From Cellulomonas sp. Y8 (GTDB lineage Bacteria; Actinomycetota; Actinomycetes; Actinomycetales; Cellulomonadaceae), in NCBI RefSeq assembly GCF_008033115.1, contig NZ_CP041203.1, positions 2,418,001-2,482,000 on the forward strand: a DNA stretch of 64,000 nucleotides, in the 5' to 3' direction. The first letter of the stretch is position 1. The number at the start of each line of letters is the position of its first letter. Positions 53,078 to 63,164 of this stretch are shown here, one piece after another. Under the pieces are notes generated by a model. The model was given only the letters and a program-made list of their open reading frames with translations, was not told where the DNA came from and searched no databases. The translations under genes and the position numbers were made by a program.

Positions 53078-53566
53078 ATGACTGCGAAGAACCTGACCGT
53101 GCGCTGGATGTCCGCTGTGTCCCTGGCGGCCGGCGCCGCGCTCGCCCTGTCCGCCTGCGGCGCGGGCGACGGCCAGCGCGACGAGGCGTCCGGGGAGATC
53201 ACCGAGGCGGCCGACGTGAACGTCTTCTCCCTCGAGGTCGGCGACTGCCTGAACGTGGCCGACGTGACCGAGACCCAGGTCGAGTCGCTGCCGACCGTCC
53301 CGTGCAGCGAGCCGCACGACGGCGAGGTCTACGCCGAGACCCGCCTGAAGGGCGACGAGTACCCGGCCGACATCGACACCCAGGCGGAGCAGTTCTGCTA
53401 CGACGCCTTCGAGCCGTTCGTGGGCATGGCCTACGAGACCTCCACGATCGGCGCCGGACCGCTGACCCCGAGCGAGGTGTCGTGGGCGGACGGCGACCGC
53501 GAGGTGCAGTGCATCCTCATGGTCGAGGAGCCCGTCACCGGGACGCTCGAGGGCGCCGCGGTCTGA
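53078..53566 (+). CDS. Lipoprotein with septum-formation-like domain
   Basis: A 162-residue lipoprotein. The signal peptide ends in LSAC (cysteine at ~28). The mature domain has VGDCLNV (~54), LPTVPCSEPHDGEVYAE (~73), FCYDAF (~109) and QCILM (~147). This four-cysteine pattern matches the 'septum formation' domain common in actinobacterial membrane proteins. Its role is unproven. The ATG at 53078 is chosen because the signal peptide begins there, and the longer frame from 53009 is rejected. Three CGAAC repeats lie upstream (53015-53045). Confidence 0.82.
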   Translation: MTAKNLTVRWMSAVSLAAGAALALSACGAGDGQRDEASGEITEAADVNVFSLEVGDCLNVADVTETQVESLPTVPCSEPHDGEVYAETRLKGDEYPADIDTQAEQFCYDAFEPFVGMAYETSTIGAGPLTPSEVSWADGDREVQCILMVEEPVTGTLEGAAV

Positions 53567-53586
53567 GGGACCCCGCTCTCGCGCGA

Positions 53587-53636
53587 CGCACGACGGCGCG
53601 CCGCCCCTCGCCGGGGTGGCGCGCCGTCGTCGTGCG
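53587..53636. terminator. Bidirectional terminator hairpin
   Basis: CGCACGACGGCGCGCC pairs with GGCGCGCCG and TCGTGCG, with a three-base bulge, and GCCCC with GGGGT inside. It lies between two convergent genes, 20 bases from one stop and 9 from the other. Confidence 0.7.
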
Positions 53637-53644
53637 TGGGGGCG

Positions 53645-54631
53645 TCAGCTGCCCAGCGGCGTGTGCAGCTCGACGTCCTCGACGCGCACCTCGTCCGGGG
53701 CGTCGCGGTCCGTCCGCACCACGTGGCACACGAGCACCTGGCCCGGCCGCAGGTACGGGTTCTCGGCGGGCAGCCGGTCGCGGACGTCCTCGGGGGCGTG
53801 CGCGCGCACGACGTCGAGCACCGTCGGCAGCACGGGCCGGTGGGTGCACAGCGCGAGGTCCGACCGGGTGCGCAGGACGGCGGCCACCGCCTCGGCGGTC
53901 TTCTCCGGCGAGTCGGCGTGCTCCGCCTCGGTGAGCGGCTCGCGCCGGTCCGGGGTCAGCCCCGCCGCCGTCGTGTACGGCTCGACGGTCGCGCAGCACC
54001 GCAGCCACGGGCTCGTGACCACGTCGGCGACGCCGTAGGCGGACAGCACCGGCACGAGCGCCCCGGCCTGCAGCCGGCCGACGTCGGTGAGCGGGCGCGT
54101 GCCCTCCTCGCCCTTCCACGACGACCGGCTCTTGGCGCGGCCGTGCCGGACGACCAGGACCGCTCGGGTGTCCAGCGTCCCCGCCTCGTGCGCGGCGACC
54201 AGGGCGTCGAGCGGGATGCGGTCGTCCTCGCGGGTCAGGCGCTTGCGCGCCACGTCGACGTCCGCCCAGCGCACGGCGTCGATCTCGTCCCGCGACGCGT
54301 GCACGGCCGGGGGGCGGGCGTGCACCGCGGGGCGGTCGGGACGGCCGGCGACCTGCGCCGCCCAGTAGTGCACCCGCTTGCGCCGCCCGTCCGCGAGCTT
54401 GTACTCCAGCCCGGGCAGGGGGCGGCCGAGCACGATCTCGAGCCCGGACTCCTCCTCCACCTCGCGGACCGCGGCGGTCGTCACGTGCTCCCCGGGCTCG
54501 AGCTTGCCCTTCGGCCAGGACCAGTCCTTGTACCGGGGGCGGTGCACGAGGACGACCTGCAGGCGGCCCTGGCGGACGCGCCAGACAAGGGCGCCCGCCG
54601 CACGGACGAGCGCGGTCGGCCCGGCGCTCAC
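53645..54631 (-). CDS. mutT1: NUDIX hydrolase fused to histidine phosphatase (MutT1-like)
   Basis: A 328-residue fusion. The N-terminal NUDIX domain has the box [22 protein letters not shown] (written here as GKLEPGE...REVEEESG, ~42-63). The C-terminal half is a histidine phosphatase with VVRHGRAK near residue 161. Mycobacterial MutT1 has this architecture and hydrolyses 8-oxo-dGTP and diadenosine polyphosphates. GTG 54631 overlaps the stop of ppk (GTGA), so the two are co-translated. This ppk-NUDIX pairing is usual in actinobacteria. Confidence 0.88.
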   Translation of the reverse strand: MSAGPTALVRAAGALVWRVRQGRLQVVLVHRPRYKDWSWPKGKLEPGEHVTTAAVREVEEESGLEIVLGRPLPGLEYKLADGRRKRVHYWAAQVAGRPDRPAVHARPPAVHASRDEIDAVRWADVDVARKRLTREDDRIPLDALVAAHEAGTLDTRAVLVVRHGRAKSRSSWKGEEGTRPLTDVGRLQAGALVPVLSAYGVADVVTSPWLRCCATVEPYTTAAGLTPDRREPLTEAEHADSPEKTAEAVAAVLRTRSDLALCTHRPVLPTVLDVVRAHAPEDVRDRLPAENPYLRPGQVLVCHVVRTDRDAPDEVRVEDVELHTPLGS

Positions 54632-57104
54632 CGGCCCGAGCCCAGGCGGCGGCGCTGGCGGTAGATCAGGGTGGACTGCAGGTCGCGCAGCGGCCCGTCC
54701 GGGCCCTGCGCGTGCCGGGTCCAGGCGCCGTCCGGGCCGAGGTGCCACGACGAGGTCTCGTCGGCCATCGACTCGTCGAGCAGGCCGACCAGCTCCGCGA
54801 CCTGGTCCGGGTCGGACAGCCGGACCAGGGCCTCGACGCGCCGGTCGAGGTTGCGGTGCATGAGGTCGGCCGACCCGATGTAGACCTCCGGGCCGGGCAG
54901 CAGGGTGCTGCCCTCGCGGCCGATGTCGGCGACCTCCTCGGTGACGCCCGCGTCCGCCGCGAACGCGTACACGCGGGAGTGCTCCAGGAACCGGCCGAGG
55001 ATCGAGCGCACCCGCGCACCGTCTCGGAGAGCCCCGGGACGCCGGGCCGCAGCGCGCAGATGCCGCGGACGCACAGGTCGACGGGGACGCCCGCCTGCGA
55101 GGCGCGGTACAGGGCGTCGATGGTCTCCTCGTCGACCATCGAGTTGACCTTGAGCTTGATCCAGGACGGCCGGCCCGCGCGAGCGGCCTCCGCCTCGCGG
55201 TCGATCCGCTCGATCAGCCCCGAGCGCACCGAGCGCGGCGCGACGAGCAGCCGGTGGAACCGCGACTTCGGCGCGTAGCCGGACAGCTGGTTGAACAGCC
55301 GGGTGAGGTCCTGGCCGACGTCCGGGTCGCAGGTCAGCAGGCCCAGGTCGGTGTAGATCCGCGCGGTCTTCGGGTTGTAGTTGCCGGTGCCGACGTGGCA
55401 GTACCGGCGCAGGCCGTCCGACTCCTGGCGCACGACCAGCGACAGCTTCGCGTGCGTCTTCAGCCCGACGATGCCGTAGACCACGTGCACGCCGGCCTGC
55501 TCCAGCTTGCGGGCCCACTCGATGTTGGCCTGCTCGTCGAACCGGGCCTTGATCTCGACCAGGGCGAGGACCTGCTTGCCGGCCTCGGCGGCGTCGATCA
55601 GCGCGTCCACGATCGGGGAGTCGCCCGACGTCCGGTAGAGCGTCTGCTTGATCGCCAGGACCTTCGGGTCGGCCGCGGCCTGCTCCAGGAAGGTCTGCAC
55701 CGACGTCGAGAACGAGTCGTACGGGTGGTGCAGCAGGATGTCCCGGGCCCGGATCGCGGCGAACACGTCCGTCGGGTTGGCGCTCTCGACCTCGGCCAGG
55801 AACCGGTGCGTCGTCGGCACGAACCGCGGGTACTGCAGGTCCGCGCGGTCCAGGTCGGCGATGAGGTTGAGGCCGGTGTGGTCGAGCGGCGCGGGCATCT
55901 CGTAGACCTCGTCCTCCGCGACCCCGAGCTCGCGGACCAGCAGCGACCGGATGCGCGGGCTGATCGAGTCGGCGATCTCGAGGCGGACCGGCGGGCCGAA
56001 CTTCCGGCGCAGCAGCTCCTTCTCCATCGCCTGGAGCAGGTTCTCCGCGTCGTCCTCCTCGACCTCCACGTCCTCGTTCCGGGTGACGCGGAACGTGTGG
56101 TGCTCGCTGACCTCCATGCCGGGGAACAGCTGGTCGAGGTGCTGCGCGATGACGTCCTCGACCGGCACGAACGACATCGGGCCGCGGTCGGAGGCCGAGC
56201 CGGACGCGTCGGTCGGGCGCCCGCGCCAGTCGACCGCGATGTACCGGGGGAGCAGCGGCGGCACCTTGACCCGGGCGAAGTGCTCCTTGCCCGTCGACGG
56301 GTTCACCACGACGACGGCCAGGTTCAGCGACAGCCCGGAGATGTACGGGAACGGGTGTGCGGGGTCGACCGCCAGCGGGGTCAGCACCGGGAAGATCTGC
56401 TTCCGGAAGTACTTCCGCAACCGGTCCTGCTCGGCCTCGCCCAGCTGCTCCCAGCGCACCAGCGTGATGCCCTGCGTCGCCAGCTCGGGCTGCACCTGGT
56501 CGGCGAACACCTGCGCGTGCCGGGCGGCGAGCTCGTGCGCGCGCTGGCTGATCGCCTCCAGCACCTGGCGCGGGCTCAGGCCCGAGGCCGCCGTGACGGC
56601 CAGGCCGGTGGCGATGCGCCGCTTCAGGCCGGCGACCCGGACCATGAAGAACTCGTCCAGGTTGGACGCGAAGATCGCGAGGTACCGCACCCGCTCCAGC
56701 AGCGGCTGGGTCTCGTCCTCCGCGAGCTCCAGGACGCGCTGGTTGAAGGCCAGCCAGCTGACCTCGCGGTCGAGGAACCGGTCGGCGGGCAGCGGGGCCT
56801 CGGGCGCGGGCTGCTCGCCGCGGGCGCCGTCGCCCATCTCGATGTGCTCGGCGATGTGCGCGGCGAGCTCGGGGGCCAGCGTCCGGGGGCGCGGCGATGC
56901 CGCGGGCGCGGTGGTCTGGCCGTCCGCCTCGGCGGTGGCCGGCGTGGTGGCCGCGCGGCTCCGCGAGGCGGCGGTGCGGGTGCCCGCGGACCGGGCGCCG
57001 GTCCGGCCCGTGCTGGTGCGCCCGGCGGCCGCCGTGGCGGCAGGCGCGGCGCGGCGGGCGCGCGGCTTGCGGGGCGCGCCGTCGGAGGCGGTGGCGTCGG
57101 TCAT
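54628..57104 (-). CDS. ppk: Polyphosphate kinase 1, with a frameshift near the 3' end
   Basis: This would be an 824-residue PPK1, which makes polyphosphate from ATP. An Ala/Arg-rich N-terminal extension of ~95 residues precedes the usual four domains, and the catalytic [17 protein letters not shown] is near residue 568. After [11 protein letters not shown] the frame breaks. The expected continuation [13 protein letters not shown] occurs in another frame, and removal of two bases from CCC at 55011-55013 restores it. Unrepaired, translation ends at 54666 with an unrelated C-terminus that lacks the conserved phospholipase-D-like end. The ATG at 57104 is preferred, with GTG 57110 an alternative. 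Confidence 0.85.
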
Positions 57105-57161
57105 CCCCACATGGTGGCACCAGGAGGTGTCCGACGGGTGACCGAAGGGCGACCTGGGGCC

Positions 57162-58061
57162 TCAGCCCACGCGGTAGACCACGTCCACCGCCGACCGCTC
57201 GAACCCCGCCGCCCGGTAGACCCGGATCGCCGGCGCGTTGTCACCCTCGGTGTAGAGCACCACGCGCGGGACCCCGCGGTGGGCCAGGTGTGCGAGCATC
57301 CGGGCGGTCAGCGCGGGCCCGAGCCGCCGGCCCTGGGCCGCGGGGTCGACGCCGAGGGCGTAGATCTCGCCCTCGCCGGGCTCGGCGACCTTGGTCCAGC
57401 CGAAGCCCAACAGCGTGCCACCCTCCTCGGCCAGTAGGAACCCCTCCGGGTCGAACCACGGCTCGGACTCGCGGGCCTCCAAATCGGCGCGGGTCAGCCG
57501 GCCCTGCTCGGGGTGCTGCGCGAAGGCGCGCGCGTTCACGGCGACCCAGGCGTCCTCGTCGCGGCCCGGCTCGAAGGTGCGGACCGTGACGCCGGCGGGG
57601 AGCGGGGCCGCGTCGGGGTCGGGTGCGGTCAGCGGGTCGAGCGCCATCTGCCACAGCTCGCGCACGACCGGCAGGCCGCGCGACGTCGCCAGCGCCCGGG
57701 CCGGGGCCACGTCGCCGTGCGCCCACACGGACACCGCGTCGCCGCCGCGGGCGCGGGCCGCGGCCAGGGCGGCGTCGAGCAGGGCGGTGCCGGTGCCGCG
57801 GCGGCGCGCGTCCGGGTGCACGACGACCTCGGCGGTGGCGAGCGCCGGGTCGCGGAGGTCGACCTGGGCGTAGCCCGTCGAGGCGTCCGCATCGCCGGCC
57901 AGGACGTGCACGACGTCCGGGCCGCCGCCGGTCAGCCAGAGCAGCGGCTGCTCGGACAGGGGGGCGACGCCGTCATGGGCCGCTGCTGCGGCGGCGAGGT
58001 CGCGGACGGCGGCGGCGGTGGCGGCGGGCAGGGCGCCGGGACGGCTGGTGAGATCGGGCAC
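57162..58061 (-). CDS. mshD: Mycothiol synthase
   Basis: A 299-residue protein of two tandem GNAT acetyltransferase domains, as in MshD, the last enzyme of mycothiol synthesis (acetylation of Cys-GlcN-Ins). The N-domain has [14 protein letters not shown] (~92). The C-domain has [19 protein letters not shown] (~228) and ends [16 protein letters not shown] 58061 is chosen because GATGAGG precedes it and the family begins there. It lies upstream of ppk on the same strand with a 57-base gap. Its presence marks the organism as an actinobacterium. Confidence 0.93.
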   Translation of the reverse strand: MPDLTSRPGALPAATAAAVRDLAAAAAAHDGVAPLSEQPLLWLTGGGPDVVHVLAGDADASTGYAQVDLRDPALATAEVVVHPDARRRGTGTALLDAALAAARARGGDAVSVWAHGDVAPARALATSRGLPVVRELWQMALDPLTAPDPDAAPLPAGVTVRTFEPGRDEDAWVAVNARAFAQHPEQGRLTRADLEARESEPWFDPEGFLLAEEGGTLLGFGWTKVAEPGEGEIYALGVDPAAQGRRLGPALTARMLAHLAHRGVPRVVLYTEGDNAPAIRVYRAAGFERSAVDVVYRVG

Positions 58062-58281
58062 GGCCTCATCCCACCACCCGGGCGCTCTGGGCGCGCGCAC
58101 CGGGCGCGGACGCGGCAGCGCCGGGCGCACGCACCGAGCGCGGTCGGTGCCGCCGAGCGCGGTGGCTGGAGGTGCCGCGGTCGGCGCGATCTGCCGCGCT
58201 CGGCGCGGACGACCCCGGTCGGCGCGCACGACGGGGCGCTGCCGGGGGAACGACCGGCGGGGGTGCCGCGTTGCACCAGGC

Positions 58282-59571
58282 ATGCCCGACGAGAACCCGA
58301 CCCCCGCCTCGGCGGACGTCGTGGTCGTCGGCGCCGGGCAGGCCGGGCTCGCCGTGGCGGCGCACCTGGAGCGCTCGGGCTTCATCCCGGCGGCGCCGAC
58401 GGGTCCCGACCACCCCGCCCCCGGCCGCCGCGCGGCGCGCCCCGCCGCGGACGGCCGCCCCACCTACGTCGTGCTCGATGCGGCCGCCGGACCCGGCGGC
58501 GCCTGGCGCGAACGCTGGCCCGGCCTGACGATGGCCACGGTCAACGGCGTGTACGAGCTGCCCGGCCGCCCGCTGCCGACCTTCGACGCCGACGAGCCCG
58601 CGAGCCGCGCCCTGACCCGGTACTTCGGCTCCTACGAGCGCGACCTCGGCCTCGCCGTCCGGCGGCCCGTCGAGGTGCGCCGCGTCCGGGACGTCGGCGG
58701 GCCGGGGCGGCTGCTGGCCGTCGAGACCGAGGAGACCGAGCGCGTCCCGGTCGCGGCGCCCGACCCGGACGACGGCCTCGGGGGCGGCGTCGGCGCCTGC
58801 CGGGCGGAGGCCGCGACCGCGCGCCGCCGGGTGACCCGGACCTGGCACACGCGCGCCCTGGTGAACGCGACCGGGACGTGGACCCGGCCGTTCTGGCCGA
58901 CGTACCCGGGCGCCGCCTCCTTCGCGGGCATCCAGCGGCACACCCACGACTACCGGTCGCCGGAGGAGTTCGCCGGCCGCCGGGTGGTCGTCGTGGGCGG
59001 TGGCATCTCCGCGGTGCAGCACCTGCTCGCGATCCACCCCGTGGCGGCGTCGACGACCTGGGTCACCCGCCGTCCGCCGGACTGGCGGGACGCCGAGTTC
59101 AGCCCGGAGCTCGGGCGCGAGGCGGTGACGCGGGTCGACGAGCGCACCCGGGCCGGGCTGCCGCCGCAGAGCATCGTCGCCGCCACCGGCCTGCCGCTCA
59201 CCGACACGTACCGGGACGGCATCGCGCGCGGGGTGCTCGTGGCGCGGCCGATGTTCGCCCGGCTCGTGCCGGACGGGGCCGACTGGGACGAGGCCGCCGC
59301 GCGCGGGCCGCTCGCCGACGGCTGGGTCACGGGCCCCGAGCACGTCGAGGCGGACGCGGTGCTGTGGGCCACCGGGTTCCGGGCGGCGCTCGACCACCTG
59401 CGGCCGCTCGGGCTGCGGGGCAGCGGCGGCGGGATCGTCATGGACGGCACCCGCGTGGTCGCCGACCCGCGCGTCCAGCTGGTCGGGTACGGGCCGAGCG
59501 CGAGCACGGTCGGCGCGAACCGCGCCGGCCGCGCCGCGGTCCGCCAGCTCCGCCGCTACCTCGGCGTCTGA
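58282..59571 (+). CDS. FAD-dependent monooxygenase (CzcO/BVMO-like)
   Basis: A 429-residue flavoprotein monooxygenase. The FAD site GAGQAG is near residue 15, preceded by VVVV. A second Rossmann motif, VVVGGGISAVQHL, is near residue 236 for NADPH. LWATGF near residue 364 is the conserved ATG motif. The long-loop FxGxxxHxxxW/Y segment appears as FAGIQRHTHDY. The family includes CzcO-like proteins and Baeyer-Villiger-type monooxygenases, and the substrate is unknown. The ATG at 58282 is chosen as the codon nearest the flavin fold. The end overlaps the convergent MFS gene by 16 bases. Confidence 0.87.
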   Translation: MPDENPTPASADVVVVGAGQAGLAVAAHLERSGFIPAAPTGPDHPAPGRRAARPAADGRPTYVVLDAAAGPGGAWRERWPGLTMATVNGVYELPGRPLPTFDADEPASRALTRYFGSYERDLGLAVRRPVEVRRVRDVGGPGRLLAVETEETERVPVAAPDPDDGLGGGVGACRAEAATARRRVTRTWHTRALVNATGTWTRPFWPTYPGAASFAGIQRHTHDYRSPEEFAGRRVVVVGGGISAVQHLLAIHPVAASTTWVTRRPPDWRDAEFSPELGREAVTRVDERTRAGLPPQSIVAATGLPLTDTYRDGIARGVLVARPMFARLVPDGADWDEAAARGPLADGWVTGPEHVEADAVLWATGFRAALDHLRPLGLRGSGGGIVMDGTRVVADPRVQLVGYGPSASTVGANRAGRAAVRQLRRYLGV

Positions 59572-60872
59572 CCCGCGCGACGGGCGGCGACCGCCAGCGC
59601 CGCGAGCAGCGCCAGCAGGGTGCCCGCCAGCACGGCCATGGCGGTCGACTGCGGGAGCGCGCGGGCGATCAGCCCGAGCCCCATCGCGGGCAGGCTCAGC
59701 CCGAGGTACGCGACCAGGAACAGCCCGGCCAGCGCCTCGCCCCGCTGGTGCGGCGCCGCCGCCGCGGCGATCGTGCCCGACGCTGCCGCGAACAGCAGAC
59801 CCGCGCCGGCGCCGGTGACGAGGCCGCCGACGAGGAACACGTCGAGGCGCTCGGCCAGCATCCCGGCGGTCAGCACCACCAGCCCGGCCGCCTGCGTCGC
59901 GAGGCCGGCCCGCAGCCGCGTCGCCGGCCGCACCCGGGTGGTCGCCGCCTGGACCGCGGCCGCGGCGCCGAAGACGACGAACACCACCAGCCCCGCGAGC
60001 AGCCGCGACGTGTGGTGCAGGGTGCCGCCCACGAACCCCGGCGCCACCGACGTAAACACCCCGAACACCGCGAACGACGCGAACGCGGCCGCGTACGCCA
60101 GGCGCTGCGCCGCGGGGTCGCCGCCCGCTCGGCGCGGGCGCTGCGGCCGGTACGCCGGGCGCGCCGCGGGACGGCTGACCGTCTCCGGAGCGATCAGCAC
60201 GCCCACGACGCCCAGCAGGAGAAGCGCCACGAACACCAGGTAGGGCAGCCGCAGCGGGGCCACCCCCGTCTGCGCGAGGGCCCCCGCGGCGAGCGCGCCG
60301 GCACCGAGGCCGCCGATGTTCGCGACGACGGCGACGACCTGCGGCCGGTGCCCCGCGTCCCCGGGGCGGTGCGCGGCGTGCAGCTCGGCGAGGTGGGCGG
60401 TCGCCGTGGCGGTGAGCATCCCGACGCCGAGGCCGCTGACGAACCGGGCGACCAGCAGCGTGGCGAGCCCCGTGCCGGACAGGAACAGCGCGGCCGCGGC
60501 GAGCTCGAGCGCCAGGGCGGGGAGCAGCACGCGCCGGCGGCCGAGCCAGTCGGACACGTGCCCGGCCAGCACCAGCGCGAGCGCGACGCCGACCGCGTAC
60601 GCGGCGAACACGACCGTGACGGTGAACGTCGAGAACCCGTCCGCCGCCTGGTACAGCGGGTAGAGCGGCGCGGGGACCGTGGAGAACGCCATCGTGGCGA
60701 GGAAGGCCGCGGCGACGAGCCAGAAGCCGGCGCGGTGCCGGGCGGGCGAGGCGGCGGGCCGGGGGCCGGTGGTGCGGGCGTCCGAGGGGCGGGCAAGGTG
60801 CTCGTCGCCGGGGTGCGCGGGCGCGGGCGTGCGGGGCGTCCGGTGGGAGCGGGGGAGCGTGGGGGTGGACAT
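59556..60872 (-). CDS. MFS transporter, drug-efflux type
   Basis: A 438-residue transporter with twelve helices. A hydrophilic, Pro/Arg-rich N-terminal tail of ~50 residues precedes helix 1 (FWLVAAAFLATMAFSTVPAP). The loop 2-3 motif AGHVSDWLGRRRVLLPALAL is the MFS motif A of drug:proton antiporters. The substrate is unknown. ATG 60872 is preferred, although in-frame codons to 60944 exist. It is divergent from a LysR gene, which is its likely regulator. Confidence 0.88.
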   Translation of the reverse strand: MSTPTLPRSHRTPRTPAPAHPGDEHLARPSDARTTGPRPAASPARHRAGFWLVAAAFLATMAFSTVPAPLYPLYQAADGFSTFTVTVVFAAYAVGVALALVLAGHVSDWLGRRRVLLPALALELAAAALFLSGTGLATLLVARFVSGLGVGMLTATATAHLAELHAAHRPGDAGHRPQVVAVVANIGGLGAGALAAGALAQTGVAPLRLPYLVFVALLLLGVVGVLIAPETVSRPAARPAYRPQRPRRAGGDPAAQRLAYAAAFASFAVFGVFTSVAPGFVGGTLHHTSRLLAGLVVFVVFGAAAAVQAATTRVRPATRLRAGLATQAAGLVVLTAGMLAERLDVFLVGGLVTGAGAGLLFAAASGTIAAAAAPHQRGEALAGLFLVAYLGLSLPAMGLGLIARALPQSTAMAVLAGTLLALLAALAVAARRAGQTPR

Positions 60873-60976
60873 CGGGCGGCCGTCCTCTCGGTCGGGTGCG
60901 TGCTCCGCCCACCGTGCGCCCGGAGGTGGCATCGCGTCCAACATTGGTTCTCGCTGGTCGCCATCGACAGCATCGA

Positions 60977-60982
60977 TAGGAT
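60977..60982 (+). promoter_or_regulatory. Leaderless -10 box for LysR-type gene
   Basis: TAGGAT lies six bases before the ATG at 60989. The surrounding ATCGA repeats (60962-60986) could include LysR-type binding sites. Confidence 0.5.
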
Positions 60983-60988
60983 CGACGC

Positions 60989-61882
60989 ATGGAGCTCCGG
61001 CAGCTAGCCGCGTTCGTCGCCGTCGTGGAGGAGGGCACGTTCACGGCGGCGGCCGGGCGGCTGCTGCTCGTGCAGTCCGCGGTGTCCGCGTCGGTCCAGG
61101 CGCTGGAACGCGAGGTCGGCGCGCCCCTGCTCGCCCGCGGCCCGCGCCGGGTCGCGCTGACGGACGCGGGCGCCGCGCTGCTCCCGCACGCCCGCGCCGC
61201 GCTCGACGCGGCCCGGGACGCCCGCGAGGCGGTGGACCTGGTGCGGGGCGGGCTGTCCGGGACGGTCCGGGTCGGGACCATGCCGTCGGTGGGACTGGTC
61301 GACGTGCCCGCGCTGCTGGGTGCGTTCCACCGCGCGCACCCCGGCGTCGCGCTCCGGCTCAGCGCGTCGACCTCGGGTTCCGCGGGCCTGGCCGGGGCGG
61401 TGGCGGACCGGCACCTGGACCTCGCGTTCGTGTCGCTGCCCGCCGGGGCGGCCCCGGGCGTGCCGCTGATCGACCTCGCCTCGGCGCCCATGGACCTGCT
61501 GCTCCCGGCGGGGCACGACCTCGCGGCGCGGGACGGTGGCCGTCCCGTCGACCTCGGGGAGCTCGCCGGGCTCGACTTCATCGACTCGCCGGCGGGGTAC
61601 GGCAACCGCGCGGCGACCGACGCGGCGTTCGACGCCGCGGGGCTGGAGCGCCGGGTGACGGTGGAGGTCGCCGACATCGGGACCGTCGCGGGTTACGTGC
61701 GGCACGGGCTGGGGGTCGCGATCGTGCCGCGGTTCACCGCCGAGGCCGCGCCCGACCTCCCGGTGGTCGCGCTCGCCGCCGGGCCGCGCTGGCCGCTGGC
61801 GCTCGCGGTGCCGCGGGACCGGCGGCCGTCGGCGGCCACGGCGGCGCTGGTCCGGCACGTGCGCGAGCACGCGGCGGGCTGA
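60989..61882 (+). CDS. LysR family transcriptional regulator
   Basis: A 297-residue LysR regulator. The N-terminal helix-turn-helix (FVAVVEEGTFTAAAGRLLLVQSAVSASVQALE across residues ~8-39, shown here only by its ends FVAVVEEG and VSASVQALE) is canonical. The C-terminal substrate-binding domain begins near residue 90 (GTVRVGTMPS). It is divergent from the MFS exporter gene, the usual arrangement for a LysR regulator and its target. The leaderless ATG start is supported by TAGGAT. Confidence 0.92.
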   Translation: MELRQLAAFVAVVEEGTFTAAAGRLLLVQSAVSASVQALEREVGAPLLARGPRRVALTDAGAALLPHARAALDAARDAREAVDLVRGGLSGTVRVGTMPSVGLVDVPALLGAFHRAHPGVALRLSASTSGSAGLAGAVADRHLDLAFVSLPAGAAPGVPLIDLASAPMDLLLPAGHDLAARDGGRPVDLGELAGLDFIDSPAGYGNRAATDAAFDAAGLERRVTVEVADIGTVAGYVRHGLGVAIVPRFTAEAAPDLPVVALAAGPRWPLALAVPRDRRPSAATAALVRHVREHAAG

Positions 61883-61901
61883 CCGCAGCGGGCCCGCCGG
61901 C

Positions 61902-62996
61902 TCAGGCGGGCGGCGGGCAGCCGCAGGACTCGCGTCGCACCACCCGCACGGGCAGCCGGTGCGACTCCGGCTCCTCCGCCGGGGCCCCGGCGTGCCGCAC
62001 GAGCACCTGCACGGCCAGCCGGCCCATCGCCGCCATCGGCTGCCGCACCGTGGTGAGCGACGGTCGGGCCAGCCGCCCGGCGAGGATGCCGTCGAACCCG
62101 GTGACCACGACCCGCTCCGGCACGGGCACCCCGCGCGCGGCGAGCAGGTCGAGCACGCCGAGCGCCAGCTGGTCGCTCGCGCAGACCAGCGCCCGCGGCA
62201 GCCGGTCCTCGGCGGCGAGCGCGGCCAGCACCTCGAACCGGTGCGGCTCGGCGAGGTCGGTCGGGTCGAGCGGCTCGGCGGGCTCGGGCAGCCCGGCGGC
62301 GGCGACGGCCTCCCGGAAGCCGGCGAACCGCTCGCCGTAGTCGGGGGTGGTCAGCCGTCCGACGAAGCCGAGGTCGCGCAGCCCGTGGTCCCGGACCAGG
62401 TGGTCGACCACGTCGCGCATCCCCGCACGGTTGTCGACGCCGATGTGGTGCAGGCCGTCGGCGACCGGGGGCGTGCTGAACGCGACGACGGGGATGCGCC
62501 GCGCGACGTTCTCCAGCGTGCCGACGGGCGTCGGGCCCGGGAACACCGCGAGGCCGTCGACGCGGCCCGCGACCTCGGTCACCGACGCCCCCGAGCCGCT
62601 CCCGCTGCTCAGCAGCAGGGCCTGGCCGCGCTGCCAGCACTCGAGCTCGAAGCCGCGCTGCACCTCGTCCACGTACAGCGGGAAGGCGCGCGGGTCGGCG
62701 TCGGGGTCGGTGTCGTCGACCGGCGTCGGCGTGGCGACCGGCAGCGCGCCGTCGGCGCCCTTCTGCGGTGCGGCGAGCATGAGGTCGAACGAGTACAGGC
62801 CGAGCGCCCCGGTGCGTCCGTGGGCGAGGCCGCGCGCGCTGGCGTTCGGCACGTAGCCGAGCTCGCCCGCGGCGACGAGCACCGCGGCGCGGGTGGAGTC
62901 GCGGACCCGCTCGGGCTGCCGGAAGGTGAACGACACGGTGGCGATCGACACCCCCGCGCGCTCGGCGACGTCGTAGACGGTCGGTCGACGCGGCAC
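61902..62996 (-). CDS. LacI family transcriptional regulator
   Basis: A 364-residue LacI regulator. The helix-turn-helix VYDVAERAGVSIATVSFTF covers residues ~7-25, with an effector domain after the hinge. An ~20-residue acidic, proline-containing insertion lies near residue 90. The C-terminus has ESCGCPPPA with two cysteines. GTG 62996 follows GAGGAGG and begins the conserved region. It is divergent from a sugar-ABC binding-protein gene whose promoter carries two palindromes of LacI type, so it is the probable repressor of that uptake operon. Confidence 0.91.
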   Translation of the reverse strand: MPRRPTVYDVAERAGVSIATVSFTFRQPERVRDSTRAAVLVAAGELGYVPNASARGLAHGRTGALGLYSFDLMLAAPQKGADGALPVATPTPVDDTDPDADPRAFPLYVDEVQRGFELECWQRGQALLLSSGSGSGASVTEVAGRVDGLAVFPGPTPVGTLENVARRIPVVAFSTPPVADGLHHIGVDNRAGMRDVVDHLVRDHGLRDLGFVGRLTTPDYGERFAGFREAVAAAGLPEPAEPLDPTDLAEPHRFEVLAALAAEDRLPRALVCASDQLALGVLDLLAARGVPVPERVVVTGFDGILAGRLARPSLTTVRQPMAAMGRLAVQVLVRHAGAPAEEPESHRLPVRVVRRESCGCPPPA

Positions 62997-63058
62997 TGCA
63001 CCACCTCCTCGGGGCCCCGCACGATGGTAGGGGTTCCGGCGCCCCGGACCGGGCCCCC

Positions 63059-63112
63059 TTGCGCGGTTCATTCTATGCGCTTAACATGACCTGTGCATCT
63101 AAGCGCATAGAA
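63059..63112 (+). promoter_or_regulatory. Promoter with double LacI-type operator
   Basis: TTGCGC (63059-63064), 17 bases, then TAACAT (63082-63087) form a good promoter for the sugar-binding-protein gene. TTCTATGCGCTTA (63071-63083) and its exact complement (63100-63112) flank a 16-base spacer. Each arm is itself an imperfect palindrome centred on GCGC, as LacI operators are, with centres 26 bp apart. Confidence 0.7.
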
Positions 63113-63164
63113 GCGCGAGGCGCCCGCCGCACGCGCCACCCGTCCGTTCGAGGAGGAACGAACC

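Noticed and set aside
58090..58250. GGTCGGCGCG and GAGCGCGGTGG-like short repeats before the monooxygenase gene
   Set aside because: The copies are irregular in sequence and spacing and fit low-complexity GC-rich drift rather than a repeat array or CRISPR.
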